NCBI GenBank assembly: GCA_903886275.1
Contig: CAISLN010000128.1
Location: forward strand, 62,001-126,000
DNA: 64,000 nt
Reading direction: 5' to 3'
Origin: an uncultured beta proteobacterium
GTDB taxonomy: Bacteria; Pseudomonadota; Gammaproteobacteria; Burkholderiales; Burkholderiaceae_C
This document shows, piece by piece, positions 21,461 to 29,909 of the stretch. The translations under genes were made by a program, and so were the position numbers. Every line of letters starts with the position of its first letter. The stretch's first letter is position 1. The notes under the pieces are model-generated. The model was not told the origin of the DNA, searched no databases, and saw only the letters and a list, made by a program, of their open reading frames with translations.

Positions 21461-23742
21461 TGCAGCAGGAGGCAAGTCACAGGCAATGGCCCCTGCATGC
21501 GGGGCTGTTGCTGCTGTGGTTTGTGGCCTCCTTTGGGGTGGTCTTCTTCGCCCGTGACCTGCAGTTCCAGTTTGCGGGTTGGCCGGTGGCCTTCTGGTTT
21601 GCGGCACAGGGTGCGCTGTTGGTGTTTATCGCCATCGTCATCCTGTTCGCACGCAGTGCCAACCGGCGCGAAGGGCCAGACGCCGACTTTGACCAAGCGG
21701 CATTTGCGCTCCAGACCCGGCATTACCACAAGCGTTTTGCGCTGGTGGTGCTGGGCATTTTGGGCCTGCTGCTGGTGCTGGCCGCGGCCGAGCAATGGGG
21801 TCTGCACAAGGGCTGGATAGCCGGCATCTTTCTGTCTGCCACGCTGGTGGTGTATTCCGTCATCGGCGTGTACGGTCGCACCTCGGAAGCCGCTGAATAC
21901 TATGTGGCGGGCAGGCGCATTCCCGGGCTCTACAACGGCATGGCCACGGCGGCCGACTGGATGAGTGCTGCCTCCTTCATCAGCCTGGCCGGCGGGCTCT
22001 ATTTACAGGGTTTTTCCGGCGTGGCTGGGCAGCCCGGCGGTCTGGCCTACATCGTGGGCTGGACCGGTGGCTTTTGCCTGGTGGCCCTGCTGGTGGCACC
22101 CTATTTGCGGCGGCTCAATTTGTATACCGTGCCCGACTATTTCGCCCTGCGTTATGGTGGGCGCTGGCCGCGCATGATTGCCGCCTTGGCTGCGGTGTTG
22201 GTGTCATTCACCTATGTGGTAGCGCAAATTTATGGCGTGGGTCTGATTACCTCGCGCCTGACCGGCGTGCATTTTGAAATTGGCATTTTGCTGGGCCTGG
22301 GCGGTGTGTTGGTGTGCTCGTTTTTGGGCGGCATGCGCGCCGTCACCTGGACCCAGGCGGTGCAGTACTGGGTGATGATTCTTGCCTTTTTGATTCCGGT
22401 TTCCTGGCTGGCTTACAAGCAGGTGGGTAACCCGCTAGCACCGGTGGCCTATGGGCAGCAGTTGCAAAAAATTGCCTTGCTGGAACAGAACCTGATGCAT
22501 TCACCGCTTGAAAAACAGGTGGTGGTGGAATATGCCCGGCGCGCTCAACTGCTGGAACGCAAGCTTCAGAACGTGGAGCAGTCGCTGCAGGCCGAACGCC
22601 AGGAACTCAGGGGCAAGCTCAATGCCCTGGGTGCCAGGGCGGACGATGAGGCGGCCAATCAACTCCGGCGCGCGCTGGCCGCCTTGCCGCGCGATGTGGC
22701 AGTGGCGCGGGAGCGCTGGTCGCACCAGGCGCTGGATTACCGCGAGCGGGCCCAACCTCTGGGCGGCTTGGCGCTCCATGCACGGCCGTTCGAGGGTGAC
22801 CCAGAGGGAGATGCGACTCAGCAGCAACTCTTTCAGACTTCGCGGCTGAATTTTTTGGCACTGGTGTTTTGTCTGATGGTGGGCACTGCCGGCCTGCCGC
22901 ACTTGCTGACGCGCTACTACACCACGCCCACGGTGGCGGAGACGCGCCGCTCGGTGGCATGGTCGCTGGTCTTTATTGCGCTGCTGTATGTCTCCGCGCC
23001 GGCGTTGGCGGTACTGGTGAAGTACGAGGTGCTGGCCCATTTGGTGGGTCAACCCTTTGATGCCTTGCCTGCTTGGATGGCGCAGTGGTCGCGCGACCCG
23101 GCTTTATTGAGCTACGCGGACGTCAACGGCGACGGCATTTTGCAGTTTGCCGAACTCAAGATCGGCCCCGATTTGGTGATGCTGGCCTCACCGGAAATCA
23201 GCGGCCTTCCCTATGTGGTGTCGGTGCTGGTGGCCGCCGGCGGGCTGGCAGCCGCACTGTCCACGGCCGACGGCCTGTTGCTGACAATTGGCAATGCACT
23301 GGCCCACGATGTCTACTTCAAGGGCGACAGCAGCAAGGCCCAATCCATGCGCCGTGTCATGTGGTCCAAGTTCGCACTGCTGGTGGTGGCGCTGGTGGCG
23401 GCCTATGTGGCCGCACAGCGCCCGGCCGGCATTTTGTACCTGGTTGCGGCCTCGTTCTCGCTGGCCGGTGCGGCTTTCGTGCCAGCCATGGTGCTGGGCA
23501 TCTTCTGGCAGGGTGCCACCCGCGTGGGCGCCATTGCCGGCATGCTCAGTGGCCTGGCGGTCACGGTCTATTACATGCTGATCAACCAGCCCGGGGTGCG
23601 CCAGGCCCTGGACCTGACGGGCGACGGTTTGTGGCTGGGCATTCAGCCGGTGTCGGCAGGTTTGTTTGGAGTGGTGGCTGGGCTGCTCGCCACCTTGGTG
23701 TTTAGCCTGGCTTCCAATCGGGAGCCGCCCTCTACAAGCTGA
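21460..23742 (+). CDS. Sodium/solute symporter: DUF4212 small subunit fused to VC_2705-type large subunit
   Basis: This is a 760-residue membrane protein. Residues 8-70 (two helices, FWFAAQGALLVFIAIVILFARSANR type wording) match the DUF4212 small-subunit family. From about residue 90 it is a full SSS-family symporter of the VC_2705 large-subunit type (GRTSEAAEYYVAGRRIPG). These are usually two adjacent genes, so this looks like a natural fusion. Residues about 335-430 form a charged, predicted coiled-coil insertion, and 554-565 (DVNGDGILQFAE) match an EF-hand loop. The start shares one base with the ppsA stop, so expression is probably coupled. The transport substrate (acetate or another monocarboxylate) is only guessed from the family and the ppsA context. 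Confidence 0.82.
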   Translation: MQQEASHRQWPLHAGLLLLWFVASFGVVFFARDLQFQFAGWPVAFWFAAQGALLVFIAIVILFARSANRREGPDADFDQAAFALQTRHYHKRFALVVLGILGLLLVLAAAEQWGLHKGWIAGIFLSATLVVYSVIGVYGRTSEAAEYYVAGRRIPGLYNGMATAADWMSAASFISLAGGLYLQGFSGVAGQPGGLAYIVGWTGGFCLVALLVAPYLRRLNLYTVPDYFALRYGGRWPRMIAALAAVLVSFTYVVAQIYGVGLITSRLTGVHFEIGILLGLGGVLVCSFLGGMRAVTWTQAVQYWVMILAFLIPVSWLAYKQVGNPLAPVAYGQQLQKIALLEQNLMHSPLEKQVVVEYARRAQLLERKLQNVEQSLQAERQELRGKLNALGARADDEAANQLRRALAALPRDVAVARERWSHQALDYRERAQPLGGLALHARPFEGDPEGDATQQQLFQTSRLNFLALVFCLMVGTAGLPHLLTRYYTTPTVAETRRSVAWSLVFIALLYVSAPALAVLVKYEVLAHLVGQPFDALPAWMAQWSRDPALLSYADVNGDGILQFAELKIGPDLVMLASPEISGLPYVVSVLVAAGGLAAALSTADGLLLTIGNALAHDVYFKGDSSKAQSMRRVMWSKFALLVVALVAAYVAAQRPAGILYLVAASFSLAGAAFVPAMVLGIFWQGATRVGAIAGMLSGLAVTVYYMLINQPGVRQALDLTGDGLWLGIQPVSAGLFGVVAGLLATLVFSLASNREPPSTS

Positions 23743-23759
23743 GTGGCTTGGCCTTGGGC

Positions 23760-23765
23760 TATAAT
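23760..23765 (+). promoter_or_regulatory. Putative -10 box of the rpsF operon promoter
   Basis: A perfect TATAAT lies 18 bases after the symporter stop and 102 bases before rpsF. The -35 region at 17-base spacing is poor, overlapping the symporter stop codon. It is the only good -10 in the gap and fits a strong ribosomal protein promoter. Confidence 0.55.
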
Positions 23766-23780
23766 CGTGGGCTTCGCCTT

Positions 23781-23846
23781 GCTGCACCCTGTTTAGACGC
23801 CGGGGGCAGCTTTTTCTTTACCCGGATTGAACAAACAAATTCCGGG
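23781..23846 (+). promoter_or_regulatory. rpsF leader with terminator-like hairpin and RBS-proximal hairpin
   Basis: The leader of rpsF holds two inverted repeats. The first pairs GCTGC (23781-23785) plus CCC with GGG plus GCAGC (23806-23810), followed by TTTTTC. The second pairs CCCGGA (23821-23826) with TCCGGG (23841-23846), 20 bases before the start codon. S6:S18 autoregulatory leaders upstream of rpsF are known in many bacteria and contain a bulged CCG. Whether this is one is not settled here. Confidence 0.4.
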
Positions 23847-23866
23847 GACATCCACAAGGAGTATCA

Positions 23867-24238
23867 ATGCGTCATTACGAAATTATTCTCATGATCCACC
23901 CGGATCAGAGCGAACAAGTTCCCGCCATGCTGGAGCGTTACAAGGGCATGATCACCGCCGGCGGTGGCAAGGTGCACCGTGTTGAAGATTGGGGCCGTCG
24001 TCAGATGGTGTACATGATCAACAAGCTGGCCAAGTCGCATTACCTGTGCATCAACATCGAAGCCGACCAGGCTGTGATGGCTGAACTCGAACACGCGTTC
24101 AAGTTCAACGATGCCGTGCTGCGTCACCTGACGGTTCTGAAGAAGAAGGCCGATGCCGGTCCTTCCTCCATGATGAAGACCGTCGAGCGTGAAGACGCGC
24201 GCAAGGCCCAACAGGCCGAGTACCAACAACAAGCCTGA
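23867..24238 (+). CDS. rpsF: 30S ribosomal protein S6
   Basis: S6 binds S18 and the central domain of 16S rRNA. The 123-residue protein opens with the family wording MRHYEIILMIHPDQSEQ and has the WGRRQMVYMINK core, with a charged, Gln-rich tail. An AAGGAG site precedes the ATG. It leads the rpsF-priB-rpsR-rplI operon. Confidence 0.96.
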   Translation: MRHYEIILMIHPDQSEQVPAMLERYKGMITAGGGKVHRVEDWGRRQMVYMINKLAKSHYLCINIEADQAVMAELEHAFKFNDAVLRHLTVLKKKADAGPSSMMKTVEREDARKAQQAEYQQQA

Positions 24239-24271
24239 TTTTGAAGCACTGAAACATTTCCCCGCAAAGGA

Positions 24272-24565
24272 GTGCAAACCAATTCATTGGAACTGACAGC
24301 CTGTATCGCCGAAGTGGAAGCCATGCGCTACACACCGGCAGGCATACCGGCCCTTCAATTTCGACTCGAACACGAGTCCCAGTTGCAAGAAGCCGGAGGA
24401 GTCAGAACCGTGAAGATGGTGATCAAGGCAGTGGCCTACGGAGCACAGGCTGAACGACTCGCCCAACAGGCGATCGGCAGCTGCTGGAGTTTCAAGGGTT
24501 TTCTCGCCAATGCACGACAGGGAAAGTCAGTGGTCTTTCATATCCAGGATTTTTTGCAAACTTAA
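24272..24565 (+). CDS. priB: Primosomal replication protein N (PriB)
   Basis: PriB is a single-stranded DNA-binding OB-fold protein that stabilises PriA at stalled forks. The product has AMRYTPAGIPALQFRLEH and ends with HIQDFLQT, both strong PriB marks. The gene sits between rpsF and rpsR, as in beta- and gammaproteobacteria. The start is unresolved. GTG at 24272 gives 97 residues but touches the AAGGAG site (24267-24272). TTG at 24287 has a 14-base spacing and gives a shorter N-terminus. No in-frame ATG exists near it. Confidence 0.88.
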   Translation: MQTNSLELTACIAEVEAMRYTPAGIPALQFRLEHESQLQEAGGVRTVKMVIKAVAYGAQAERLAQQAIGSCWSFKGFLANARQGKSVVFHIQDFLQT

Positions 24566-24581
24566 TTTTTAGGAGTCCATC

Positions 24582-24863
24582 ATGCCCGGACCAAAACGTT
24601 TCAATAAAGACAAGCGCCCCAAGCGCAATACCCAGTCCCTGCTGTTCAAGCGCAAGCGCTTTTGCCGCTTCACCGTGACCGGCGTCGAAGAGATTGACTA
24701 CAAAGACATCGACACACTGCGCGACTTCATTGCCGAAAATGGCAAGATCATTCCCGCACGCCTGACCGGCACCCGCGCAATTTTCCAGCGCCAACTCAAC
24801 ACCGCTATCAAGCGCGCACGTTTCCTCGCGTTGCTGCCTTATAGCGACCAGCACAAGATCTAA
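24582..24863 (+). CDS. rpsR: 30S ribosomal protein S18
   Basis: This 93-residue S18, the S6 partner on the 30S platform, carries the family stretch IDYKDIDTLRDFIAENGKIIPARLTGT and the terminal ALLPYSDQH. The N-terminal basic extension (PGPKRFNKDKRPKRN) is typical of betaproteobacteria. A good AGGAG site lies just before the ATG. Confidence 0.96.
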   Translation: MPGPKRFNKDKRPKRNTQSLLFKRKRFCRFTVTGVEEIDYKDIDTLRDFIAENGKIIPARLTGTRAIFQRQLNTAIKRARFLALLPYSDQHKI

Positions 24864-24876
24864 GGAGACCGACCCC

Positions 24877-25329
24877 ATGCAAATTATTCTGCTCGACAAG
24901 GTCGTCAACCTCGGCAACCTGGGCGAAATCGTCCGCGTGAAAGATGGTTACGCACGTAACTTCCTGATCCCTTCTGGCCGTGCCCGCCGCGCTACCGAAT
25001 CTGCCAAGGCAGAATTCGAAGCCCGCCGTGCCGAACTGGAAAAGTCTGCCGCTGTGAAGCTGGCTGAATCCGAAGCCCTGGGCGCCAAGCTCGGCGGCAC
25101 GACCATCAAGCTGACCCAAAAGGCTGGCGTGGATGGCCGCTTGTTCGGTTCCGTCACCAATTCGGACATCGCTGAAGAGCTGGCCAAGGCCGGTTACAAG
25201 GTTGCCAAGTCCCACGTGCGTTTGCCCAATGGCCCGATCAAGGTGGTTGGCGACAGCACCGTGAGCGTGGCACTGCACACCGACGTCGTGGTGGAAATCA
25301 CCGTGTCCGTGTACGGCGAAACTGCTTAA
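24877..25329 (+). CDS. rplI: 50S ribosomal protein L9
   Basis: L9 (150 residues) binds 23S rRNA with its N-terminal domain, which shows the signature VNLGNLGEIVRVKDGYARNFLIP. A long helix connects this to the C-terminal domain (FGSVTNSDIAEELAKAGYKV). It follows rpsR by 13 bases with an AAGGAG site, and the operon ends at the terminator 25372-25407. Confidence 0.96.
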   Translation: MQIILLDKVVNLGNLGEIVRVKDGYARNFLIPSGRARRATESAKAEFEARRAELEKSAAVKLAESEALGAKLGGTTIKLTQKAGVDGRLFGSVTNSDIAEELAKAGYKVAKSHVRLPNGPIKVVGDSTVSVALHTDVVVEITVSVYGETA

Positions 25330-25371
25330 TTGCAGCGCGCTGAGCCGGCCTGTTTGCAGGTCGGTGCTCAC

Positions 25372-25407
25372 AGAAAAGCCGCCGGGGCCAGCCCCTGCGG
25401 CTTTTCT
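25372..25407 (+). terminator. Intrinsic terminator after rplI
   Basis: An AGAAAAGCCGC arm pairs with GCGGCTTTTCT around an inner GGGG/CCCC stem. The right arm supplies the T-run, so it can work in both directions. It closes the ribosomal protein operon before dnaB. Confidence 0.8.
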
Positions 25408-25533
25408 CATTGTGGGGCGGTTTATACACAGCTTTGCACAGCTTGTGCACAGCCATTGCGCCCTTTGTACCCAGCCAAAGCCCTCGACGACGCCCCTGTA
25501 GCGACGTAGCATGCAGGGTTACAAGGAAGATCC

Positions 25534-26940
25534 ATGTCAGCCCTTATTTCCCCCCCTGATGAGTACGGGCAGGACCGCCAAATCGCCCAGCTTCGCATCC
25601 CCCCCCATTCGATAGAGGGGGAGTCAAGCGTGCTCGGAGGCCTGTTGCTCGACAACAATGCCTGGGACCGTGTGGGCGATGTGCTGTTGGAGGGCGATTT
25701 CTACCGCTACGAGCACAAGCTGATTTACGGCGCCATTGGCACCCTGATCAATGGCAGCAAGCCGGCCGATGTGATCACGGTGTTTGAACATCTGCAAAGC
25801 CAGGGCAAGGCCGAAGAAATCGGTGGCCTGGCCTATCTGAATTCGCTGGCGCAGTACGTGCCCAGCGCCAGCAATATCCGCCGCTATGCCGAGATCGTGC
25901 GCGACCGCTCCATCCTGCGCAAGCTCGTCAGCGCCAGCGACGAAATCGCCACCAATGCCTTCAACCCCAAGGGGCGGGCGGTGTCGCAAATCGTGGATGA
26001 GTCCGAGCAAAAGATCTTCAACATCGGCGAGCAGGGCAAGCGCAACAAGCAGGGTTTCCAGGGTATGGACACGCTGGTGGTCAACTTGCTGGACCGGGTC
26101 CAGGAGATGGCCGACAACCCCAATGACGTGACCGGTGTGCGCACCGGTTTCTATGACTTCGACCGCCAGACGGCGGGGCTGCAAGCCGGGGATTTGATCG
26201 TGCTGGCGGCGCGCCCCTCCATGGGAAAGACCGCCCTGGCCATCAACATCGCCGAAAACGTGGCCCTCAATGAGGGGTTGCCGGTGGCGGTGTTTTCCAT
26301 GGAAATGGGTGCGGCCCAGTTGGCCGTGCGTATCGTCGGCTCCATCGGCCGCATCGACCAGGGCCATTTGCGCACCGGCAAGCTCACCGATGAGGAATGG
26401 CCACGCCTGACCGAAGCGGTCGAGAAGCTGCGCACCATCTCGCTGCACATCGATGAGAGTCCGGGGTTGAACTCCAGCGAGGTGCGCGCCAATGCCCGGC
26501 GCCTGTCACGCCAGTACGGCCAGCTCGGTTTGATCGTGGTGGATTACCTGCAACTGATGAGTGGCAGTTCCACCGATGGTGGCGACAACCGCGCCACCGA
26601 GCTGGGCGAAATTTCCCGGGGCCTGAAGATGCTGGCCCGCGAACTCAAATGCCCGGTGATCGCCCTGTCGCAGCTCAACCGAAGCGTGGAGCAGCGCCCC
26701 GACAAGCGCCCCATGATGAGCGACTTGCGCGAATCCGGTGCCATCGAGCAGGATGCCGACATCATCGTCTTCATTTACCGCGACGAGTACTACACCAAGG
26801 AAGCCTGCAAGGAGCCGGGCGTGGCCGAGATCATCATTGCCAAACAGCGAAACGGCCCCACCGGGACCGTTAAGCTCGCGTTTATGCGCAACATCACCAA
26901 GTTCGAAAACCTGGCCAGCGGCGGCGCCGGGGACTACTGA
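25534..26940 (+). CDS. dnaB: Replicative DNA helicase DnaB
   Basis: This 468-residue hexameric helicase unwinds DNA at the replication fork. The N-terminal domain (HSIEGESSVLGGLLLDN) is followed by the RecA-like C-terminal domain with Walker A (ARPSMGKTALA), Walker B region (LIVVDYLQLM), and the SQLNRSVEQRPDKRPMMSDLRESGAIEQDAD motif. No intein is present. The start is supported by an AAGGAAG site. Confidence 0.96.
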   Translation: MSALISPPDEYGQDRQIAQLRIPPHSIEGESSVLGGLLLDNNAWDRVGDVLLEGDFYRYEHKLIYGAIGTLINGSKPADVITVFEHLQSQGKAEEIGGLAYLNSLAQYVPSASNIRRYAEIVRDRSILRKLVSASDEIATNAFNPKGRAVSQIVDESEQKIFNIGEQGKRNKQGFQGMDTLVVNLLDRVQEMADNPNDVTGVRTGFYDFDRQTAGLQAGDLIVLAARPSMGKTALAINIAENVALNEGLPVAVFSMEMGAAQLAVRIVGSIGRIDQGHLRTGKLTDEEWPRLTEAVEKLRTISLHIDESPGLNSSEVRANARRLSRQYGQLGLIVVDYLQLMSGSSTDGGDNRATELGEISRGLKMLARELKCPVIALSQLNRSVEQRPDKRPMMSDLRESGAIEQDADIIVFIYRDEYYTKEACKEPGVAEIIIAKQRNGPTGTVKLAFMRNITKFENLASGGAGDY

Positions 26941-26944
26941 AATA

Positions 26945-26978
26945 GAGCCCCCACGCTGCGCCGCTGCGCGGGGCGCTA
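26945..26978. repeat. Degenerate GC-rich palindromic element
   Basis: The 35-base gap between dnaB and the convergent phoH-like gene reads CCCCCACGCTGCGCCGCTG and continues into GCGGGGCGC. It shares its opening CCCCCACGCT with the insertion in thrC at 33296, and its ends can pair (GCGCC/GGGGCGC). I read it as a decayed copy of the same small palindromic repeat family. Confidence 0.35.
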
Positions 26979-28634
26979 CAAAACCTCGCTGGCGAAGTCG
27001 GCCAGCCTGGAGCGCTCGCCGCGTGCCAGCGTGATGTGCCCTCCATGCGGCCAGCCCTTGAAGCGGTCCACCGCAAAGGTCAGGCCAGACGATCCTTCGG
27101 TCAGGTAAGGCGTGTCGATCTGGGCCAGGTTGCCCATGCAGATGATCTTGGTGCCGGGGCCGGCACGGGTGATCAGTGTCTTCATCTGCTTGGGTGTCAG
27201 GTTTTGTGCCTCGTCGATGATCACGTACTTGTTCAGGAAGGTGCGCCCGCGCATGAAGTTCATGCTCTTGATCTTGATGCGGCTGCGGATCAGCTCATTG
27301 GTGGCGGCGCGTCCCCATTCGCCGGCGCTGGTGTCGGTCTTGCCCAGCACTTCCAGGTTGTCATCGAGCGCACCCATCCAGGGCCCCATCTTCTCTTCTT
27401 CGGTGCCCGGCAGGAAACCGATGTCCTCGCCCACGCTCACGGTGGCGCGGGTGACAATGATCTCGGTATAGCGGCGATCGTCGAGCACCTGGGTCAGGCC
27501 AGCGGCCAGGGCCATCAGCGTCTTGCCGGTGCCGGCCGTGCCGGTGAGCGTGACAAAGTCCACTTCCGGATCGGTCAGCAGGTTCATGGCGAAGTTCTGC
27601 TCGCGGTTACGGGTGGTCACCCCCCAGACGGCATTCTTCAGATGGTTGAAATCTTTGAGCGTCTTAATCACGGCCGTGGTGCCGCGGATCTCAGTCACGC
27701 GCGCATACAGGCTGGGCTCACCGGGCGATTCAAAGTAGACAAACTGGTTGATCAGCATGCTGGGCACCGTGGGGCCGTCTACCTTGTAAAAGGTGTGCGC
27801 TCCTTGCTGCCAGCTTTCCACGCTTTGTCCGTGGGTTGCCCAGAAATCTGAGGGCAGGGCGAGCGAGCCAGAATACAGCAGGTCGCCGTCTTCCAGCGTC
27901 TTGTCGTTCTGGTAGTCATCGGTGGCCAGCCCCAGGGCGCGCGCCTTGACGCGCATGTTGATGTCCTTGGACACCAGCACCACTTCGCGCGGGGCGAATT
28001 GCGTGCGCAGCGCTTCCACCACGCCCAAAATTTGGTTGTCGGCCTTGCCCTGGGGCAGGCTGCTGGGCAGGGCGTAATTCAGCGCTTGGGTCTGGAACAG
28101 CAACTTGCCTTTGGCCTCGCGGTGGCCGGTGCTGGCCAACTGGAAGCCCGCCGTGATGTCCGCACCAGGTGTTCCGGCCAGTGCGTCCAAGGTGCGGCTC
28201 GTTTGGCGCGCATTGCGGGCCACTTCGGTCATGCCCTTTTTGTGACCGTCTAGCTCTTCGAGCACGATCATGGGCAGGTAGATGTCGTGCTCTTCAAAGC
28301 GGAACAGGCACATCGGGTCGTGCATCAGCACATTGGTGTCGAGTACAAACAGCTTGGTCGGTCCGGTGTGTACACGCCGCACGCGCTTGGTATTGCCGGT
28401 GGCTTTGACGGCCGCAGGCTTCTCGGTGCGCACAGGCGACTCCAATGCTGCAACCTGGGGTACGAACTTGGGACTCTCTTTGGCGACCGGTTTGTTCAAG
28501 GCAACTACGACACCCTGGCTTGGCACCAGCTCAACAACTTCCGCTTTGCGGTGCGGGCGGGCCCGTGCAGGGGCGTCAAAGGCCTTGGCAGGCAGACTGT
28601 CGGCACGCTTGGTAGGGGCAGGGGGCAGTGGCAT
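26976..28634 (-). CDS. PIN domain / PhoH-like ATPase
   Basis: This 552-residue protein has two parts. A PIN-type RNase fold (FVLDTNVLMHDPMCLFRFEEHD, acidic D/E residues and EELDGHKKG) follows a Pro/Ala-rich N-terminus of about 90 residues. A C-terminal PhoH ATPase carries Walker A (GTAGTGKTLMALA) and Walker B (YVIIDEAQNLTP). PIN-PhoH proteins act as RNA helicase/nuclease hybrids. I start it at 28634. The frame is open further upstream, but that stretch covers a terminator hairpin and has no ribosome site. It converges on dnaB. Confidence 0.88.
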   Translation of the reverse strand: MPLPPAPTKRADSLPAKAFDAPARARPHRKAEVVELVPSQGVVVALNKPVAKESPKFVPQVAALESPVRTEKPAAVKATGNTKRVRRVHTGPTKLFVLDTNVLMHDPMCLFRFEEHDIYLPMIVLEELDGHKKGMTEVARNARQTSRTLDALAGTPGADITAGFQLASTGHREAKGKLLFQTQALNYALPSSLPQGKADNQILGVVEALRTQFAPREVVLVSKDINMRVKARALGLATDDYQNDKTLEDGDLLYSGSLALPSDFWATHGQSVESWQQGAHTFYKVDGPTVPSMLINQFVYFESPGEPSLYARVTEIRGTTAVIKTLKDFNHLKNAVWGVTTRNREQNFAMNLLTDPEVDFVTLTGTAGTGKTLMALAAGLTQVLDDRRYTEIIVTRATVSVGEDIGFLPGTEEEKMGPWMGALDDNLEVLGKTDTSAGEWGRAATNELIRSRIKIKSMNFMRGRTFLNKYVIIDEAQNLTPKQMKTLITRAGPGTKIICMGNLAQIDTPYLTEGSSGLTFAVDRFKGWPHGGHITLARGERSRLADFASEVL

Positions 28635-28683
28635 GGGGTGTGGCTCGTGTGAAGGGTTTATGAAAAAACAATGCCGCAAAAAC

Positions 28684-28717
28684 AAAAAAGCCACCTTGAG
28701 CCAAGGTGGCTTTTTTC
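28684..28717. terminator. Bidirectional terminator downstream of bcp
   Basis: A perfect AAAAAAGCCACCTT / AAGGTGGCTTTTTT inverted repeat surrounds a short GAGCC loop. On the minus strand it would stop transcription coming from bcp before the phoH-like gene. The rest of the 28635-28812 gap shows nothing else I can name. Confidence 0.85.
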
Positions 28718-28812
28718 GCAAGCGCGGTTGCAGGAATCAACGGCATATGGGCCATTATGCATAAGCTTGAAGACACTACCAGCGGGCATGTCCCAAAACA
28801 ACACACAGGCTC

Positions 28813-29292
28813 TCAGGCTGCCTTTTTGTTGAGCAGCTTGACCGACTTGAGGACCTCGTCCACATGGCCGGGAACCTTCAAGCCGCGCCACTCTTCCTTG
28901 ACCAGGCCATCGGCGCCCACCAAGAAGGTGCTTCGCTCAATGCCTTTGACCTTTTTGCCGTACATGATCTTGTTCTTGACCACACCAAACATGTGGCACA
29001 TTTTTTCTTCGGTATCGGCAATCAGCTCAAATGGCAGTTCGAGCTTGGCCTTGAACTCGTCGTGGGACTTCATGTTGTCGCGCGATACACCGAACACGGT
29101 GGCCCCAGCTTTCACAAAGTCCTTGTATTTGTCACGGAACTGCATGGCTTCCGTAGTGCAACCAGGGGTATTGTCTTTCGGGTAAAAGTACAAAATCATG
29201 GTCTTGCCATTGTGTGAGGTGTTCGTCACCTTGCCGCCGCCGGTCGCATTGGCTTCGAACTCGGGGAGGGGTTTATTGACAACAATCGCCAT
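28813..29292 (-). CDS. bcp: Thioredoxin-dependent peroxiredoxin (Bcp/PrxQ)
   Basis: This 159-residue cytoplasmic peroxiredoxin reduces hydroperoxides. The peroxidatic Cys45 is in KDNTPGCTTEA. The second Cys of the E. coli CxxxxC arrangement is absent (Met50 in its place). Cys99 (EEKMCHMF) is the candidate resolving residue, as in PrxQ forms that use a Cys in a later helix. A TTATAA box lies only a few bases upstream of the ATG and no ribosome site is evident, so a leaderless message is possible. Confidence 0.92.
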   Translation of the reverse strand: MAIVVNKPLPEFEANATGGGKVTNTSHNGKTMILYFYPKDNTPGCTTEAMQFRDKYKDFVKAGATVFGVSRDNMKSHDEFKAKLELPFELIADTEEKMCHMFGVVKNKIMYGKKVKGIERSTFLVGADGLVKEEWRGLKVPGHVDEVLKSVKLLNKKAA

Positions 29293-29426
29293 AGGTTATA
29301 AGAGTCTCGCGTGCAGGTGTCAGGCATGGTGAGGGTTTATAAACGCCTAGGCGTCATGCACCCTCTACCGCAGCCGCTTATTTTACTCTGAAACTCTCAG
29401 CAGCTTGCACGCGGGCGAATGCTTGC

Positions 29427-29792
29427 TCACACCAGCAGGGCTGCGATCACCCTTCTTCCCTCGCCAGCCAGAAAGTTAAAGGTGCGACAGGCCGCTTGCG
29501 TGTCCATGGTTTCCACCCCGATGCGCTTGGCATACAGGCCTTGCAGGCAACTGGGATGGGGAAATCGGATGCGCTCGCCGCTACCGAACAAAATGAGCTC
29601 GGGTTGCAGTTCAATCAACATATCGAAATGCTCCGGCAGCAAGGCGTCAAAGCCAGGACAGGTCCACAGGCTGCTGCCGGTCTGGGCGTTGATGCAGACC
29701 GGGCTGCTGAACTTCTGGCCGTTGACACTGACCCAGCCCGCTCCGTAGCCGGTGATGCTGGGGCCTTGGGTGGCGTCGGGCTGGAGTTTCAT
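29427..29792 (-). CDS. Mth938-like domain (DUF498) protein
   Basis: This 121-residue protein has the family wording GYGAGWVSVNGQ near residue 16, ELILFGSGERIRFP in the centre, and GVETMDTQAACRTFNFLAGEGRRVIAALL at the end. The Mth938 fold is shared with mitochondrial complex I assembly factor NDUFAF3. The bacterial role is not established. It is divergent from alaA, with 117 bases between the genes. Confidence 0.82.
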   Translation of the reverse strand: MKLQPDATQGPSITGYGAGWVSVNGQKFSSPVCINAQTGSSLWTCPGFDALLPEHFDMLIELQPELILFGSGERIRFPHPSCLQGLYAKRIGVETMDTQAACRTFNFLAGEGRRVIAALLV

Positions 29793-29909
29793 GGTGTTGA
29801 ATGGCTAAGTTGGATGTCCGCAGGACGAATGGAAAAAGGCCAGTGCAAAACGGGCCGCTAACTGTGGTCAAATTATAGGTTTAGCCCTGGCAACCCTGTT
29901 GGAGAGACT

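Noticed and set aside
29342..29355. ACGCCTAGGCGT palindrome upstream of bcp
   Set aside because: It is a perfect 12-base palindrome but I found no second copy and no known operator of this form, so I do not list it as a site.
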